Of a stretch of DNA of 64,000 nt, positions 34,807-43,068 are shown in pieces (the first letter of the stretch is position 1; every line of letters begins with the position of its first letter). This DNA is from an uncultured Bryobacterales bacterium (GTDB lineage Bacteria > Acidobacteriota > Terriglobia > Bryobacterales > UBA6623): assembly GCA_958295955.1 (NCBI GenBank), contig OY282420.1:214236-278235 (forward strand), in the 5' to 3' direction. Below the pieces are notes generated by a model that was not told where the DNA came from, did not search any database, and saw only the letters and a program-made list of their open reading frames with translations. The translations under genes were made by a program, and so were the position numbers.

Positions 34807-36086
34807 CGGCGGCCCCCGGTTTGGCCAACTGGCCGCAATTCCGCGGACCCGGCGTGCGCGGTATCGTGGACGACGACCCGAGCCTGCCCGAAAGCTGGAG
34901 CGCCGCCGAAAACATTGCCTGGAAAACCCGCATCCCCGGCTTGGGCTGGTCGTCCCCGGTCGTTTGGGGAAACCGCATTTTCCTGACGACCGCCGTTGCC
35001 GACAGCATGAGCGGCAGCCCGCGAGGCGGGTTTTTCGACGGCCGCGTCGTCAACCCGACGCCCACCGAAGAATATCGCTGGATCGCCTATTGCATCGATC
35101 TGCAATCCGGCAAGATCGCCTGGGAACGCGAGCTTCACCGCGGCGCCCCCAAGACGCCCCGCCACAAGAAGAACACCTACGCTTCGGAAACCTGCGTGAC
35201 CGACGGCGTCCACGTCTGGGCACATGTCGGAGACCTGGGAACCTACTGCCTCGACATGGAGGGCAAGCTCGTCTGGTCGCACGATTGGCCGGCCCTGGAG
35301 ACCCGGTACGGCTACGGCTCCGCCTCTTCGCCCGCGCTGCACGAAGGCCGGCTCTACATCACCAACGACAATCAGGAGCAGTCCTATACCGTCGCGCTCG
35401 ACAAGCTCACGGGCAACGAAATCTGGCGCGTCAACCGCGAGGAGCCGACGACCTGGTCGACGCCCTTCGTCTGGGAATCCGGCAAGCGCACCGAAATCAT
35501 CACCGCCGGACGCGAAAAGGTCCGCTCCTACGACCTTGACGGCAAGCTCTTGTGGGAGATATCCGGCATGTCCTCGCTGTCGATCCCGACGCCTTTCACC
35601 GTGGACGGCCTGCTCTACGTCACGTCGGGTTATTTCAACAGCGAAGAGCGCCCGGTTTACGCCATCCGCCCCGGAGCGTCCGGAGACATCACTCCGGCCG
35701 CAGGCGAGACAGCCAACGAATACATCGCCTGGAGCCTGCCCCAAGGCGGGCCGTACCACCCCACGCCCATCGTTTACCGCGGCCTCTACTACACGCTTTA
35801 CGACCGCGCTTTCATGACTTGCCACGACGCGAAAACCGGCGAGCTCGTTTACGACAAGCAGCGCATCTCGCGCGACGGCGAGGCATTCACCGCATCGCCC
35901 TGGGCCTACAACGGCAAGCTCTTCTGCCTGGACGAGGCGGGCACGACCTTCGTGGTGCAGGCAGGCCGCGATTTCAAGGTCGTGGGACAAAACCGTCTGG
36001 AAGAAATGTGCATGGCCACCCCGGCAATCGCCGGCGGCAGCGTGTTAATCCGCACTTACGCCCACCTCTACCGCATCGGCGCATAG
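34764..36086 (+). CDS. Tat-exported PQQ-like beta-propeller protein (BamB-like repeats)
   Basis: 440 residues with a twin-arginine signal (RRNFLRISLGL) and a PQQ-like eight-bladed propeller: repeated WxxxxPGLGWSSPVVWGNRIF, GKIAWERELHRG and GKLVWSHDW blades. Many Acidobacteriota and Planctomycetota carry this quinoprotein-like family without known catalytic residues, often labelled serine/threonine kinase-associated or BamB. Its start lies inside the MaoC gene in another frame, suggesting coupling. Confidence 0.85.
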   Translation: MLERRNFLRISLGLTAAPGLANWPQFRGPGVRGIVDDDPSLPESWSAAENIAWKTRIPGLGWSSPVVWGNRIFLTTAVADSMSGSPRGGFFDGRVVNPTPTEEYRWIAYCIDLQSGKIAWERELHRGAPKTPRHKKNTYASETCVTDGVHVWAHVGDLGTYCLDMEGKLVWSHDWPALETRYGYGSASSPALHEGRLYITNDNQEQSYTVALDKLTGNEIWRVNREEPTTWSTPFVWESGKRTEIITAGREKVRSYDLDGKLLWEISGMSSLSIPTPFTVDGLLYVTSGYFNSEERPVYAIRPGASGDITPAAGETANEYIAWSLPQGGPYHPTPIVYRGLYYTLYDRAFMTCHDAKTGELVYDKQRISRDGEAFTASPWAYNGKLFCLDEAGTTFVVQAGRDFKVVGQNRLEEMCMATPAIAGGSVLIRTYAHLYRIGA

Positions 36087-36228
36087 CGACGCCCCGGCCG
36101 GCGACGGTCAAGGCGGCAGCAGACGCAGGGTTGTCGAACTTTCCGCCTGCGATCTCGTCGCCTGCCGCGGCGTTGAACAGCGCTTCGATCTCCCGGCCCG
36201 GAACACCGGGGAGGAATCTGTCGGCCAT
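35974..36228 (-). pseudogene. Truncated gene fragment downstream of a nuclease-like gene
   Basis: An 84-codon frame starts with ATG 14 bases after the stop of the gene at 36242. The first 42 residues look real (FLPGVPGREIEALFNAAAGD, then EIAGGKFDNPASAAALTV). The rest is arginine/cysteine-rich and overlaps antisense to the propeller gene, so the real coding sequence appears cut near 36100. I read it as the N-terminal remnant of a second gene of the small cassette. Its product is unknown. Confidence 0.35.
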
Positions 36229-36241
36229 TTTCTTGTCTCTT

Positions 36242-37003
36242 TTACGGCGCGGGCCAAACCGGAGTCAATCCATTGAACGCATCGCGGATTTGCCGGCCCT
36301 CGGCGGTCAACCTGTGCGTATCGCATCTATCCTTGACTTGTTTCCCGTTCCCAAACGGCATTTGGAAATCCGCGGGAAAGGCGAGCGCATCCAAAGACAT
36401 CGATAAGCCGTGGATTTTGGAACCGGCAAACTTATCAAGGGATTTGCGCATCCGCGCAATGCGTGGCCTCTCGTCATAGCCGGAATAGAAGCTCCAAGGC
36501 GCGGCGACTTCGAGTGCGACATGGCAGACATTCATCAAAGGCCGTCCTTGAAGAGGCAATTGCTTTTTGTGAACGCGGCAAAAAATGTACGCGGCGCCGT
36601 AGCGAAGAACCTGGCTGAGCGCGTAAGGCGGGTCGTTGCTCATCCACTTCAACTCGACCAGCCGCGCGTGCTCACCTGATTCGGATAGGTGAACAAGATC
36701 AATGTTGCCTTTCTTGCCCACGGCGGCGGATCTTTTCCTACTTTCAGAGCAATCAGTAATCCCCGAGGCGGTCGGACATTGGTTGAACCACTTGTGCATG
36801 TGCCTGTTTTCCGCCAACATGGCTACGGCTTTTTCGAGCAATGTTTCAGGCGACGAATTACCAGGATCAATATGGCCTGCGTGGCGAAGCTCCCAAAGTT
36901 TTTGGGATGTAGAGCAAGGATCAGGGCAATTGACTTCCATCATTTCGTAGATTTCCCCGATGTCCTCAATACCGTCAGTACCGTCGAACAGACTGCGAAG
37001 CAT
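36242..37003 (-). CDS. PD-(D/E)XK-like putative nuclease of unknown family
   Basis: 253 residues from the ATG placed eight bases after GGAGG; an in-frame ATG eight codons earlier has worse spacing. The core NIDLVHLSESGEHARLVELK fits a PD-(D/E)XK site with D102, E117 and K119, followed by a helix LSQVLRYGAAYIFC. Base composition is AT-richer than the flanks, so this is probably acquired DNA, and a truncated companion follows. A restriction or defence role is inferred from the fold and composition only. Confidence 0.55.
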   Translation of the reverse strand: MLRSLFDGTDGIEDIGEIYEMMEVNCPDPCSTSQKLWELRHAGHIDPGNSSPETLLEKAVAMLAENRHMHKWFNQCPTASGITDCSESRKRSAAVGKKGNIDLVHLSESGEHARLVELKWMSNDPPYALSQVLRYGAAYIFCRVHKKQLPLQGRPLMNVCHVALEVAAPWSFYSGYDERPRIARMRKSLDKFAGSKIHGLSMSLDALAFPADFQMPFGNGKQVKDRCDTHRLTAEGRQIRDAFNGLTPVWPAP

Positions 37004-37033
37004 GGTCAAACCTCCCCATGAAACCACTTTACA

Positions 37034-37741
37034 TCATAATCGCCCGGCCAGACTCCAGGCTGCGACGGTCCCGGCGAAGTTCCGAGCCGCCAATGCCCCC
37101 ACGTAGCCCGGCGCGGGCTCCAGCCGGTGCAGGAACCAGCGTTCGCACTCCCCTTCCGGAAGATGCGTTTTGAGAGCGGGCGGCCGCCCTTCCCCGAACG
37201 TCACGTCGAAGCTGCGCAGCGAAATCGCCAACCCGTCTCCCACCGCTTTCACATAGGCTTCCTTGCAGGTCCAGCAAGCGAAGAACGCCTCGGTCTTGCG
37301 TTCCGCCGGCTGCGCGGCCAGCATTTCGCGCTCGGCCTGGGAGAAGAAGCGCCGCGCAATCGCCTCGGGGTCCCGCAGGGGGCGCAGGCGCTCGATATCC
37401 ACCCCCAACGGAATGCGCCCCAAGGCAATCAACGCCCTCTCGCCGGAATGCGAGAGGTTGAAGTGCAAACCGGCCGTCCGCGGCTTCCCTTTGCGTCCGT
37501 AAGTGAAGGCGACATCCGCCGGAGCACGATCGAGATATGCGCCGAGCAACCGGCGCAGCAGGCCCCGAGCGGCGATAAACCTGCGCCGACCACGCTCGAA
37601 ACGGAACCGCTCGGCCCGCGCCCGCTCATCCTGCGACAGAACCGCCTCCAACGCGGCGGTTTGTGCTGCTGGAACATCGAGCGTAACCGACCAGACTTCT
37701 ATCCGCCCCTGCTCCAGCCCGGCCTCGCCGCGGCGCGGCAA
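37034..37741 (-). CDS. 4'-phosphopantetheinyl transferase (Sfp/AcpT-like)
   Basis: About 235 residues if translation begins at the TTG at 37741; no ATG is suitably placed, and the open frame extends upstream into the divergent pseudogene. Transfers phosphopantetheine from CoA to carrier proteins. The superfamily motifs are present: HFNLSHSG, GVDIERLRP (Mg-binding D-x-E) and FACWTCKEAYVKAVGDGL (W/KEA). Broad Sfp-type rather than AcpS-type by length. No PKS/NRPS genes occur in the window. Confidence 0.88.
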   Translation of the reverse strand: MPRRGEAGLEQGRIEVWSVTLDVPAAQTAALEAVLSQDERARAERFRFERGRRRFIAARGLLRRLLGAYLDRAPADVAFTYGRKGKPRTAGLHFNLSHSGERALIALGRIPLGVDIERLRPLRDPEAIARRFFSQAEREMLAAQPAERKTEAFFACWTCKEAYVKAVGDGLAISLRSFDVTFGEGRPPALKTHLPEGECERWFLHRLEPAPGYVGALAARNFAGTVAAWSLAGRL

Positions 37742-37807
37742 TTCCCGCGGCGCGAAACCGCCGCCCGCGTCCTCTAAACTAGCGGGGTGCGCTGAAGCAG
37801 CACGGCT

Positions 37808-38225
37808 ATGACCGACTTTCGTTTCTTCCATGCCGCGGACATCCGCCTCGACAGCCCGCTGAAGGGTCTCAGCGGCCATGAGGGCGCCGCCGTCGAACGC
37901 ATCCGCAGCGCAACGCGGGAAGCGTTCGACCGACTCCTCAGCGCGGTTATCGAGGAACAAGCCGACTTTCTCATTATCGCCGGCGACCTCTACGACGGCG
38001 ATCGGCGCGACTACAAGACGGGCTTGTTGACGGAGACGATGACGCGCCGACGACCTGTTCATCAATTTCGACGACCGGCGAGCCGCGGCAGGTCTCAAGC
38101 TGCCGGAGCAATTGGCCGCAAAGACGCAGGCGCTCTTCTTCATCCATCACCGCCGGCCGGTGGAGATTGCCCGCGGCGCACTCGGCCCCTCCGTCCACGT
38201 CATCGACTTGGATGGGAAACCGTAG
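37808..38225 (+). pseudogene. Deletion scar joining the start of a YhaO/SbcD-like nuclease to the end of a YhaN/SbcC-like ATPase
   Basis: Residues 1-75 read as the N-terminus of a metallophosphoesterase DNA-repair exonuclease (FRFFHAADIRLDSPLKGLS, FLIIAGDLYDGD). The metal-binding histidine of the usual DxH motif is already changed to arginine. After about 38030 the same frame is nonsense, but the next frame reads DDLFINFDDRRAAAGLKLPE, then LFFIHHRRPVEIA, ending with TAG at 38223. That matches the C-terminus of the AAA/SMC-like partner ATPase. Several kilobases that would lie between are missing. Non-functional. Confidence 0.75.
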
Positions 38226-38278
38226 AGTCGGCCGCGCAAGATATCGCCATGCAACCTCAACAAATCTTATAATCTGTT

Positions 38279-39742
38279 ATGCTGCAAAATCTTACGCTAA
38301 CAATCTCAATCGCCTCTTTGATTCTGAGCGCGGCTTGTTCCGCTCCCGAATCGGGGGCCGGCAGCGCGCCGCCCAATATCGTTTTCCTGCTGGTCGACGA
38401 CATGGGCTACGCCGACACCGGCGTTTACGGGAACGCCTACCACCTGACGCCCCACATCGACGCTCTGGCCGCGGCAGGCATGCGCTTTACGCACGCCTAC
38501 GCCGCGGCGCCGAACTGCTCGCCCACCCGCGGCAGCATCGTGACCGGCCGCTGGCCCGCGAGAAACGGGGTCACGCAGTATTTGCCGGGCAACGTCCTGC
38601 CGCACGCCAAGCTACTGCAAGCCGAGCTCCCCTTGGGCCTGCCCCTGAGCGAGACCGTCATCGCCGAGCCGCTCGCGAAAGCCGGCTATGCGACGGCCAG
38701 CATCGGCAAATGGCACCTCGGCGGGGGCAGGTACGCTCCCGAAAACCGCGGCTTCGACCTCAATTACGCCGGAGGACACTGGAACGCCCACCGCTCGATG
38801 TTCGCGCCGCATCCCTTCGTCGCGGTCCCAGACGCCCAGGAAGGCGACTATCTGACGGACAATCTGACAGACGCCGCCGAGCGCTTCATCGAAACCAACA
38901 AAGATCGGCCGTTTTTCCTCTACCTGCCCTACTACGCGGTGCATGGCCCGATTCAAGCCAAGCAGGAACGCCTCGAGCGCTACGCCGGCCGCGTCGACCC
39001 GTCCGCGCGTAACAACGCAACCTACGCCGCCATGACCGAGGGCGTCGACGAGTCAGTGGGCCGCCTGATCGGCAAGCTCGAAGAGTTGGGACTGACCGAG
39101 CGGACCGTCATCGTTTTCTTCTCCGACAACGGCGGAGTGCCACGCGTCGCCTTCAACGGCGGCCTGCGCTCCGGCAAGGGCTACCTGTGGGAAGGCGGCA
39201 TCCGCGAACCGCTGATCGTCAAGTGGCCCGGAGCCACGCAACCCGGCGCGGTGGAGGCCACGCCGGTCAGCAGCATCGACTTCTACCCCACAATTCTGGA
39301 AATGGCCGGGGCGCCGGACGCCGCGGGCCATACCGTGGACGGGACCAGCCTGGTTCCCCTGCTCAAGCAAACCGGCGAATGGGACCGCGACACCCTCTAC
39401 TGGCACTACCCCCACTATTCCAACTCCGGCTCGACTCCCGCGGGCGCCGTCCGCCGCGGCGACTGGAAACTGCTGGAGTTCTTCGACGACAACCGCGTCG
39501 AGTTGTACAACCTCGCCGAAGACCCGGCCGAATCGAACGATCTTGCCGCGGCGCGGCCGGAGTTGACCGGCCGGCTGCGGGCCGACCTGGCCGCTTGGAG
39601 AGAGTCAGTCGGCGCAAAAGAAGTCCTGCCGAACCCCGACTACGACCCCGAACGCGCCAAGGAACGCTATGGCGTCCGCTACAAGCCGGCTTGGGACGAA
39701 AACGACCCGTTCCTGCCAAGACCCCGACGCAAAGGCGGCTGA
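38279..39742 (+). CDS. Sulfatase (family S1, arylsulfatase-like) lipoprotein
   Basis: 487 residues with a lipoprotein signal (ASLILSAAC, Cys20) and canonical formylglycine signature CSPTR at residues 80-84, followed by GSIVTGRWPARNGV. Metal site residues appear in FLLVDDMGYADTG and VIVFFSDNGG. The C-terminus contains the typical HYPHYSNSG and GDWKLLEFFDDNRVELYNL. It probably removes sulfate from polysaccharides at the cell surface. It is a second sulfatase, of a different subfamily from the one at 27990, and is isolated here without a carbohydrate-utilisation neighbour. Confidence 0.93.
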   Translation: MLQNLTLTISIASLILSAACSAPESGAGSAPPNIVFLLVDDMGYADTGVYGNAYHLTPHIDALAAAGMRFTHAYAAAPNCSPTRGSIVTGRWPARNGVTQYLPGNVLPHAKLLQAELPLGLPLSETVIAEPLAKAGYATASIGKWHLGGGRYAPENRGFDLNYAGGHWNAHRSMFAPHPFVAVPDAQEGDYLTDNLTDAAERFIETNKDRPFFLYLPYYAVHGPIQAKQERLERYAGRVDPSARNNATYAAMTEGVDESVGRLIGKLEELGLTERTVIVFFSDNGGVPRVAFNGGLRSGKGYLWEGGIREPLIVKWPGATQPGAVEATPVSSIDFYPTILEMAGAPDAAGHTVDGTSLVPLLKQTGEWDRDTLYWHYPHYSNSGSTPAGAVRRGDWKLLEFFDDNRVELYNLAEDPAESNDLAAARPELTGRLRADLAAWRESVGAKEVLPNPDYDPERAKERYGVRYKPAWDENDPFLPRPRRKGG

Positions 39743-39787
39743 GCGCCCGGGCAGGGGAACGCATGGACCGCTTGAAAGGCTGTTTGA

Positions 39788-39816
39788 AGCCCGTTTCAAA
39801 GATACTGAAACAGGCT
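39788..39816. terminator. Bidirectional hairpin terminator between convergent genes
   Basis: An 11-base stem with one mismatch (AGCCCGTTTCA / TGAAACAGGCT) and a 7-base loop, followed by TT. It lies between the rightward sulfatase and the leftward XRE gene and also marks the left edge of the second defence island. Confidence 0.65.
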
Positions 39817-39831
39817 TTACAAGCATGGCGT

Positions 39832-40914
39832 TCAGTTCCCCGTAATGGCCTGGTCGGGGGCCGGCTCTTCCATCAGGCGGTTCAGGTCGCGGACCGGGAT
39901 TTCCAGCAATTCAGCCGCCTCGGCAGCGGAGAGCGCGCCTTCCGACAGCGCGCGGAAGCATAGACGCTCGAAACGCATGGGCTTTTCGCCGGCCAGTGCG
40001 CAGGGCTCTCGATACGGCGGCTTGCGCCAGCCGCGGCGGATGCATTCGTCGAACAGCCGCTGGAACAGAGTCGGCCCGAATATGCCGAGGTCCCGGCAGC
40101 GCAAGAGCAAAGCCTGCACGCTGACGCCGAATATCCGCTTGAGTTCGAGGAGTTCGCCCCAGCCGATGGACTTGCGGCGCCGGCCGACCTCCGCCCGCAG
40201 CTTCTCCGCGGGCAGCAGGAAAGCCGCGGCGAAGCGGTTCGCGGCCTCCTCGCCGTCCATCTTGGCGGCAACGTCCAACACCATATGGCCCAACTCGTGC
40301 GCCAGCGTAAAACGCTGCCTCTCGCCCCAATGTCCGCTGTTCACGACGATCACGGGCGTGGCGCTGCCGTCCCCGCCGCGCGCCCGCGCCGTCAAGCCGT
40401 CCACGGCGGCGAGGTCTATGGCGAGAACCTTGATCCCGCGCTCCTGCAGCAACTCGGCCATGTTGGGAATCGGATTGGGTCCCAAGCCCCAATGGGCGCG
40501 CAGCCCGCGCGCGGCATACTCGACCTCGGCAAGATCGCACAGCACGGGCCAGGGGGCTTCCCGCGGCTTGTCCCAAGCCGTGCTCGACAGGCCGAGAAGC
40601 TCTTCCACCGCCAGATAGCGCTCCAGCAAGCGCAAAACGCGGGCTTCGGTCCGGGTTTCCTCACGCTTGCTCGGGATCGCCTTCTTGCGGAACTCGACAC
40701 CCTCCAGAACCATGCTCCGGCCGCCGGCCAGATAGGCCGCGGATACGCCGAGCGCGTCGGCAAGCACAGCGAGGACGCCCGCGCGCGGCATCGTCTCGTC
40801 GCGCTCGTACTTGCTGATCGCCTGCGCCGTCACCCGGTTGCCGATCTTGGCCTCAAGGCCGCGAAGAGACAAGCCCGCGGCGGAACGGGATAGTTTGAGC
40901 CTTTGGCCGATCAT
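39832..40914 (-). CDS. XRE-family HTH regulator with ImmA/IrrE metallopeptidase domain
   Basis: 360 residues: HTH_3/XRE at about 1-65 (LSLRGLEAKI, VTAQAISKYERDETMP) and an ImmA/IrrE zinc peptidase with TLAHELGHMVL near residue 205, followed by a conserved helical tail (NRFAAAFLLPAEKL). This fused architecture is typical of phage and defence regulators in which the peptidase cleaves or is activated to release repression. It is transcribed divergently from two nuclease-like genes, across a near-consensus promoter carrying a palindrome, so it probably controls them. The trigger is unknown. Confidence 0.9.
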   Translation of the reverse strand: MIGQRLKLSRSAAGLSLRGLEAKIGNRVTAQAISKYERDETMPRAGVLAVLADALGVSAAYLAGGRSMVLEGVEFRKKAIPSKREETRTEARVLRLLERYLAVEELLGLSSTAWDKPREAPWPVLCDLAEVEYAARGLRAHWGLGPNPIPNMAELLQERGIKVLAIDLAAVDGLTARARGGDGSATPVIVVNSGHWGERQRFTLAHELGHMVLDVAAKMDGEEAANRFAAAFLLPAEKLRAEVGRRRKSIGWGELLELKRIFGVSVQALLLRCRDLGIFGPTLFQRLFDECIRRGWRKPPYREPCALAGEKPMRFERLCFRALSEGALSAAEAAELLEIPVRDLNRLMEEPAPDQAITGN

Positions 40915-40936
40915 GGTTTTAGCTCCATGCTGAGAG

Positions 40937-40966
40937 TTGACAAAAGGATTCTAAAATCCATAATAT
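40937..40966 (+). promoter_or_regulatory. Near-consensus sigma-70 promoter for the nuclease pair
   Basis: TTGACA at 40937-40942, an 18-base spacer, and TAATAT at 40961-40966, unusually perfect for this GC-rich sequence. The predicted transcription start (about 40973) nearly coincides with the ATG at 40975, so the mRNA would be leaderless or almost so. Confidence 0.72.
40946..40959. promoter_or_regulatory. Operator-like palindrome between -35 and -10
   Basis: A perfect inverted repeat, GGATT-CTAA-AATCC, sits inside the spacer of the promoter at 40937-40966. This is the ideal place for the divergent XRE regulator to bind and repress. Binding is inferred. Confidence 0.5.
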
Positions 40967-40974
40967 ATCAACTT

Positions 40975-41805
40975 ATGTACAAAGCATTGTATCCTATCCT
41001 GTTCCGCGACAATTGGCCCGCCCGCGGGCTGGAACATGCCATCGCCTCCATAGACCCCGATGCGTTGGCTGCCGAATACAAGGCGCTGCGGAAAAACGCG
41101 CCGCGCCGCCGTGAAGTTGGCAAAGCATACTTCGTCGAACATTCCGGGGCGCCGTCATCGGGAAGCTCCAGCAACCGGCTGGAAGAGCACTACGCAATGG
41201 CTCTCTGGAATCTCTCGTGCCGCCTGCCGCGGCGCTCCGGCGGTTGGCATCGCTTTCTCGACTACCAAGCGCCGCTCAAAGCCAGGCGAGCGGACTCCGG
41301 CATCGGCAAGGTCGATCTGCTCGGCATCACGGACCGGGGCAGATTGATTATTGTCGAATTGAAGTATCCGCGCAGCGGCCGCGGCGATTCGCCGGCGCAC
41401 GCTCTGATGGAAGGGCTGCGCTACGCCGCCATTGTCGAAGCCAACCTGCAACCCATAGCAATCGAGGTCAAAAGAAAATTGGGCGTCAAGCGGGTTGACG
41501 ACAGGACGCCGCCCATTGCGCAGGTGCTGGGGCCGGGCGCGTGGTGGCGCGGTTGGCTCGATCCCGGACTCAAAAACCGGGCGGCGGGCGATTGGAATCG
41601 CGCTTTCGCCCGACTCGCTTCAGCGCTCGAGGCGCAAATCGGCGTGACCGTCGAATGCATGGCGACGGATGACAATGCAAAACTCACCCTTGGCTTGAAT
41701 GGGCAAGCGCCGGCGCTCGACTGTCCGCCGGACCTTTACCATATTCATCTCGACCGCAATCCGCCCGAATGCGAAGCCCTGCCGCCGGTCGACCGCCATG
41801 CATGA
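40975..41805 (+). CDS. PD-(D/E)XK-like putative nuclease A
   Basis: 276 residues if started at the ATG just after the promoter; upstream in-frame ATGs (40903, 40930) lie in or before the promoter and are unlikely. The core GKVDLLGITDRGRLIIVELK gives D114, E128 and K130 of a PD-(D/E)XK nuclease, followed by a helix with EGLRYAAIVEA as in related folds. No HTH or ATPase is fused. It overlaps the next gene by eight bases. Context (XRE-ImmA/IrrE regulator, second nuclease) suggests a defence or programmed DNA-damage function, which is inference. Confidence 0.68.
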   Translation: MYKALYPILFRDNWPARGLEHAIASIDPDALAAEYKALRKNAPRRREVGKAYFVEHSGAPSSGSSSNRLEEHYAMALWNLSCRLPRRSGGWHRFLDYQAPLKARRADSGIGKVDLLGITDRGRLIIVELKYPRSGRGDSPAHALMEGLRYAAIVEANLQPIAIEVKRKLGVKRVDDRTPPIAQVLGPGAWWRGWLDPGLKNRAAGDWNRAFARLASALEAQIGVTVECMATDDNAKLTLGLNGQAPALDCPPDLYHIHLDRNPPECEALPPVDRHA

Positions 41806-42748
41806 ACAGCAATACCATGACTTGATCCTGCGAGCCCTGTGGAACTGGGCCGACCGGCATTGCGCGGGGATGCTCGACGGCCGCCGCCGGCAGGGGCGCC
41901 CGCCGGTTTTGCAGCCCGAATTCGCCGCGATGAACGTCATGGTTCCGCCGGACGGAACCCATGCAGCCGCGATTCGCGGCGCCGTCGCGCCGGAGCAGCG
42001 CCACCGCTGGTTTCACAGCATGCGCAGCTCTCAGGCGCTGGCGCAGAGCGTTTTCGGGGCGGCCGCCGCCTTCGACCGTCTGGACGTCCTGGAGGGCATC
42101 GCCGCCGAATGCGGCCGGCCTGCGTTCTTTACGGACAGCAGCAACTGGGGTCTCGAACTGGAGCACGCGGTCAATACTTTGGGCGAGCGGGTTCCGACCA
42201 GCATCGACGTGCTGCTGCGCGGACCGGCGCGGCGGGTCGCCGTCGAGTGCAAGCTCATGGAGCGCGAGTTCGGCAAATGCTCGCGTCCGGCTCTGAATAC
42301 CGATCACCCGAGTTATTGCGACGAGAACTATCGGGTTCAGGCGGGGCGCAGCGAACGGTGCGCGCTGACCGAGATCGGCATCCTTTATTGGCAGTACTTG
42401 CCGCGTCTCTTCGACTGGCCGGCGGACCGCGACCACGAGCCTTGTCCCTTTGGCGCGGTCTATCAATTGGCGCGGAACGCGCTCGCCGCCTGCTTCACTG
42501 CGGACGGCGGCTTCGACCCGAAGCGGGGGCACGCGCTGATCGTTTACGATGCCCGCAACCCTGCCTTTCAATCCGGCGGCGAAGCGGAACGGCAATGGCG
42601 CGACGCGCTCGCCGCCTGCCGCGCGCCGGGACTGCTGCGCCGCGTAAGCTGGCAGCGCCTGGCCGCGGCCTTCGCCCCGGCGCCGGACCTGGCATGGCTG
42701 GCCGCGGGGCTGCGCGCAAAGTACGGGATCGAACACTCATCGCCTTGA
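41798..42748 (+). CDS. PD-(D/E)XK nuclease B, PGN_0703-like
   Basis: 316 residues from the ATG that overlaps the end of nuclease A. The core SIDVLLRGPARRVAVECK (D137, E150, K152) followed by EFGKCSRP resembles the PGN_0703 family of putative restriction endonucleases. A conserved QLARNALAA helix and YDARNPAF strand lie in the C-terminal half. Translational coupling implies that nucleases A and B work together, perhaps as a heteromer. Host-like GC content distinguishes this pair from the AT-richer operon that follows. Confidence 0.7.
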   Translation: MHEQQYHDLILRALWNWADRHCAGMLDGRRRQGRPPVLQPEFAAMNVMVPPDGTHAAAIRGAVAPEQRHRWFHSMRSSQALAQSVFGAAAAFDRLDVLEGIAAECGRPAFFTDSSNWGLELEHAVNTLGERVPTSIDVLLRGPARRVAVECKLMEREFGKCSRPALNTDHPSYCDENYRVQAGRSERCALTEIGILYWQYLPRLFDWPADRDHEPCPFGAVYQLARNALAACFTADGGFDPKRGHALIVYDARNPAFQSGGEAERQWRDALAACRAPGLLRRVSWQRLAAAFAPAPDLAWLAAGLRAKYGIEHSSP

Positions 42749-42973
42749 ACCCGCCGGGCCGCAGCCCGCTCGCAAGAACGGCAAGCGCGCCCGTTCGAAC
42801 ACAGGCAACGAACGCCCACAGCTTGCACCGCGTGACAAGCTCGGCAGAAAAGGCGTATCATGAGGCTTGGTAGCCGGTTCTTCAAGTTGGTGGCGTACAG
42901 ACTCGGTTGCTGACAAACCTATAAGCTATTTCAACAACTTGGTACATGCTCGCTACCAACTTAACCCAGTCCG

Positions 42974-43002
42974 GTGAATAATTCGGGGGGGGGGGGTAGA
43001 AT
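42974..43002 (+). promoter_or_regulatory. Candidate promoter with poly-G tract in the spacer
   Basis: A weak -35-like GTGAAT (42974-42979), a 17-base spacer made mostly of G, and a good -10 TAGAAT (42997-43002). Slippage in the G run would change spacer length. This is the same design as the phase-variable porA promoter of Neisseria. Confidence 0.42.
42985..42996 (+). repeat. Homopolymer of 12 G
   Basis: The longest single-base run I see in the window. It lies 72 bases before the start codon of the DUF262 gene at 43069. Long poly-G runs are mutable by slipped-strand mispairing; they are also error-prone in sequencing. Confidence 0.9.
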
Positions 43003-43068
43003 TGTGCTGCCCGCAGAACGCCGACGCCCCGATCCGACAATCAGCTATGTACTGGAGATAGGTTTGTC

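Larger units (their letters stand above)
42749..43068. other. Intergenic region with palindrome and poly-G tract
   Basis: 320 bases without a gene. Composition shifts here from GC-rich to AT-richer DNA. It holds an inverted repeat TTGGTA-N9-TACCAA (42939-42959), a run of 12 G (42985-42996), a TAGAAT hexamer directly after the run, and a GGAGA ribosome binding site near 43052 ahead of the ATG at 43069. Confidence 0.7.
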
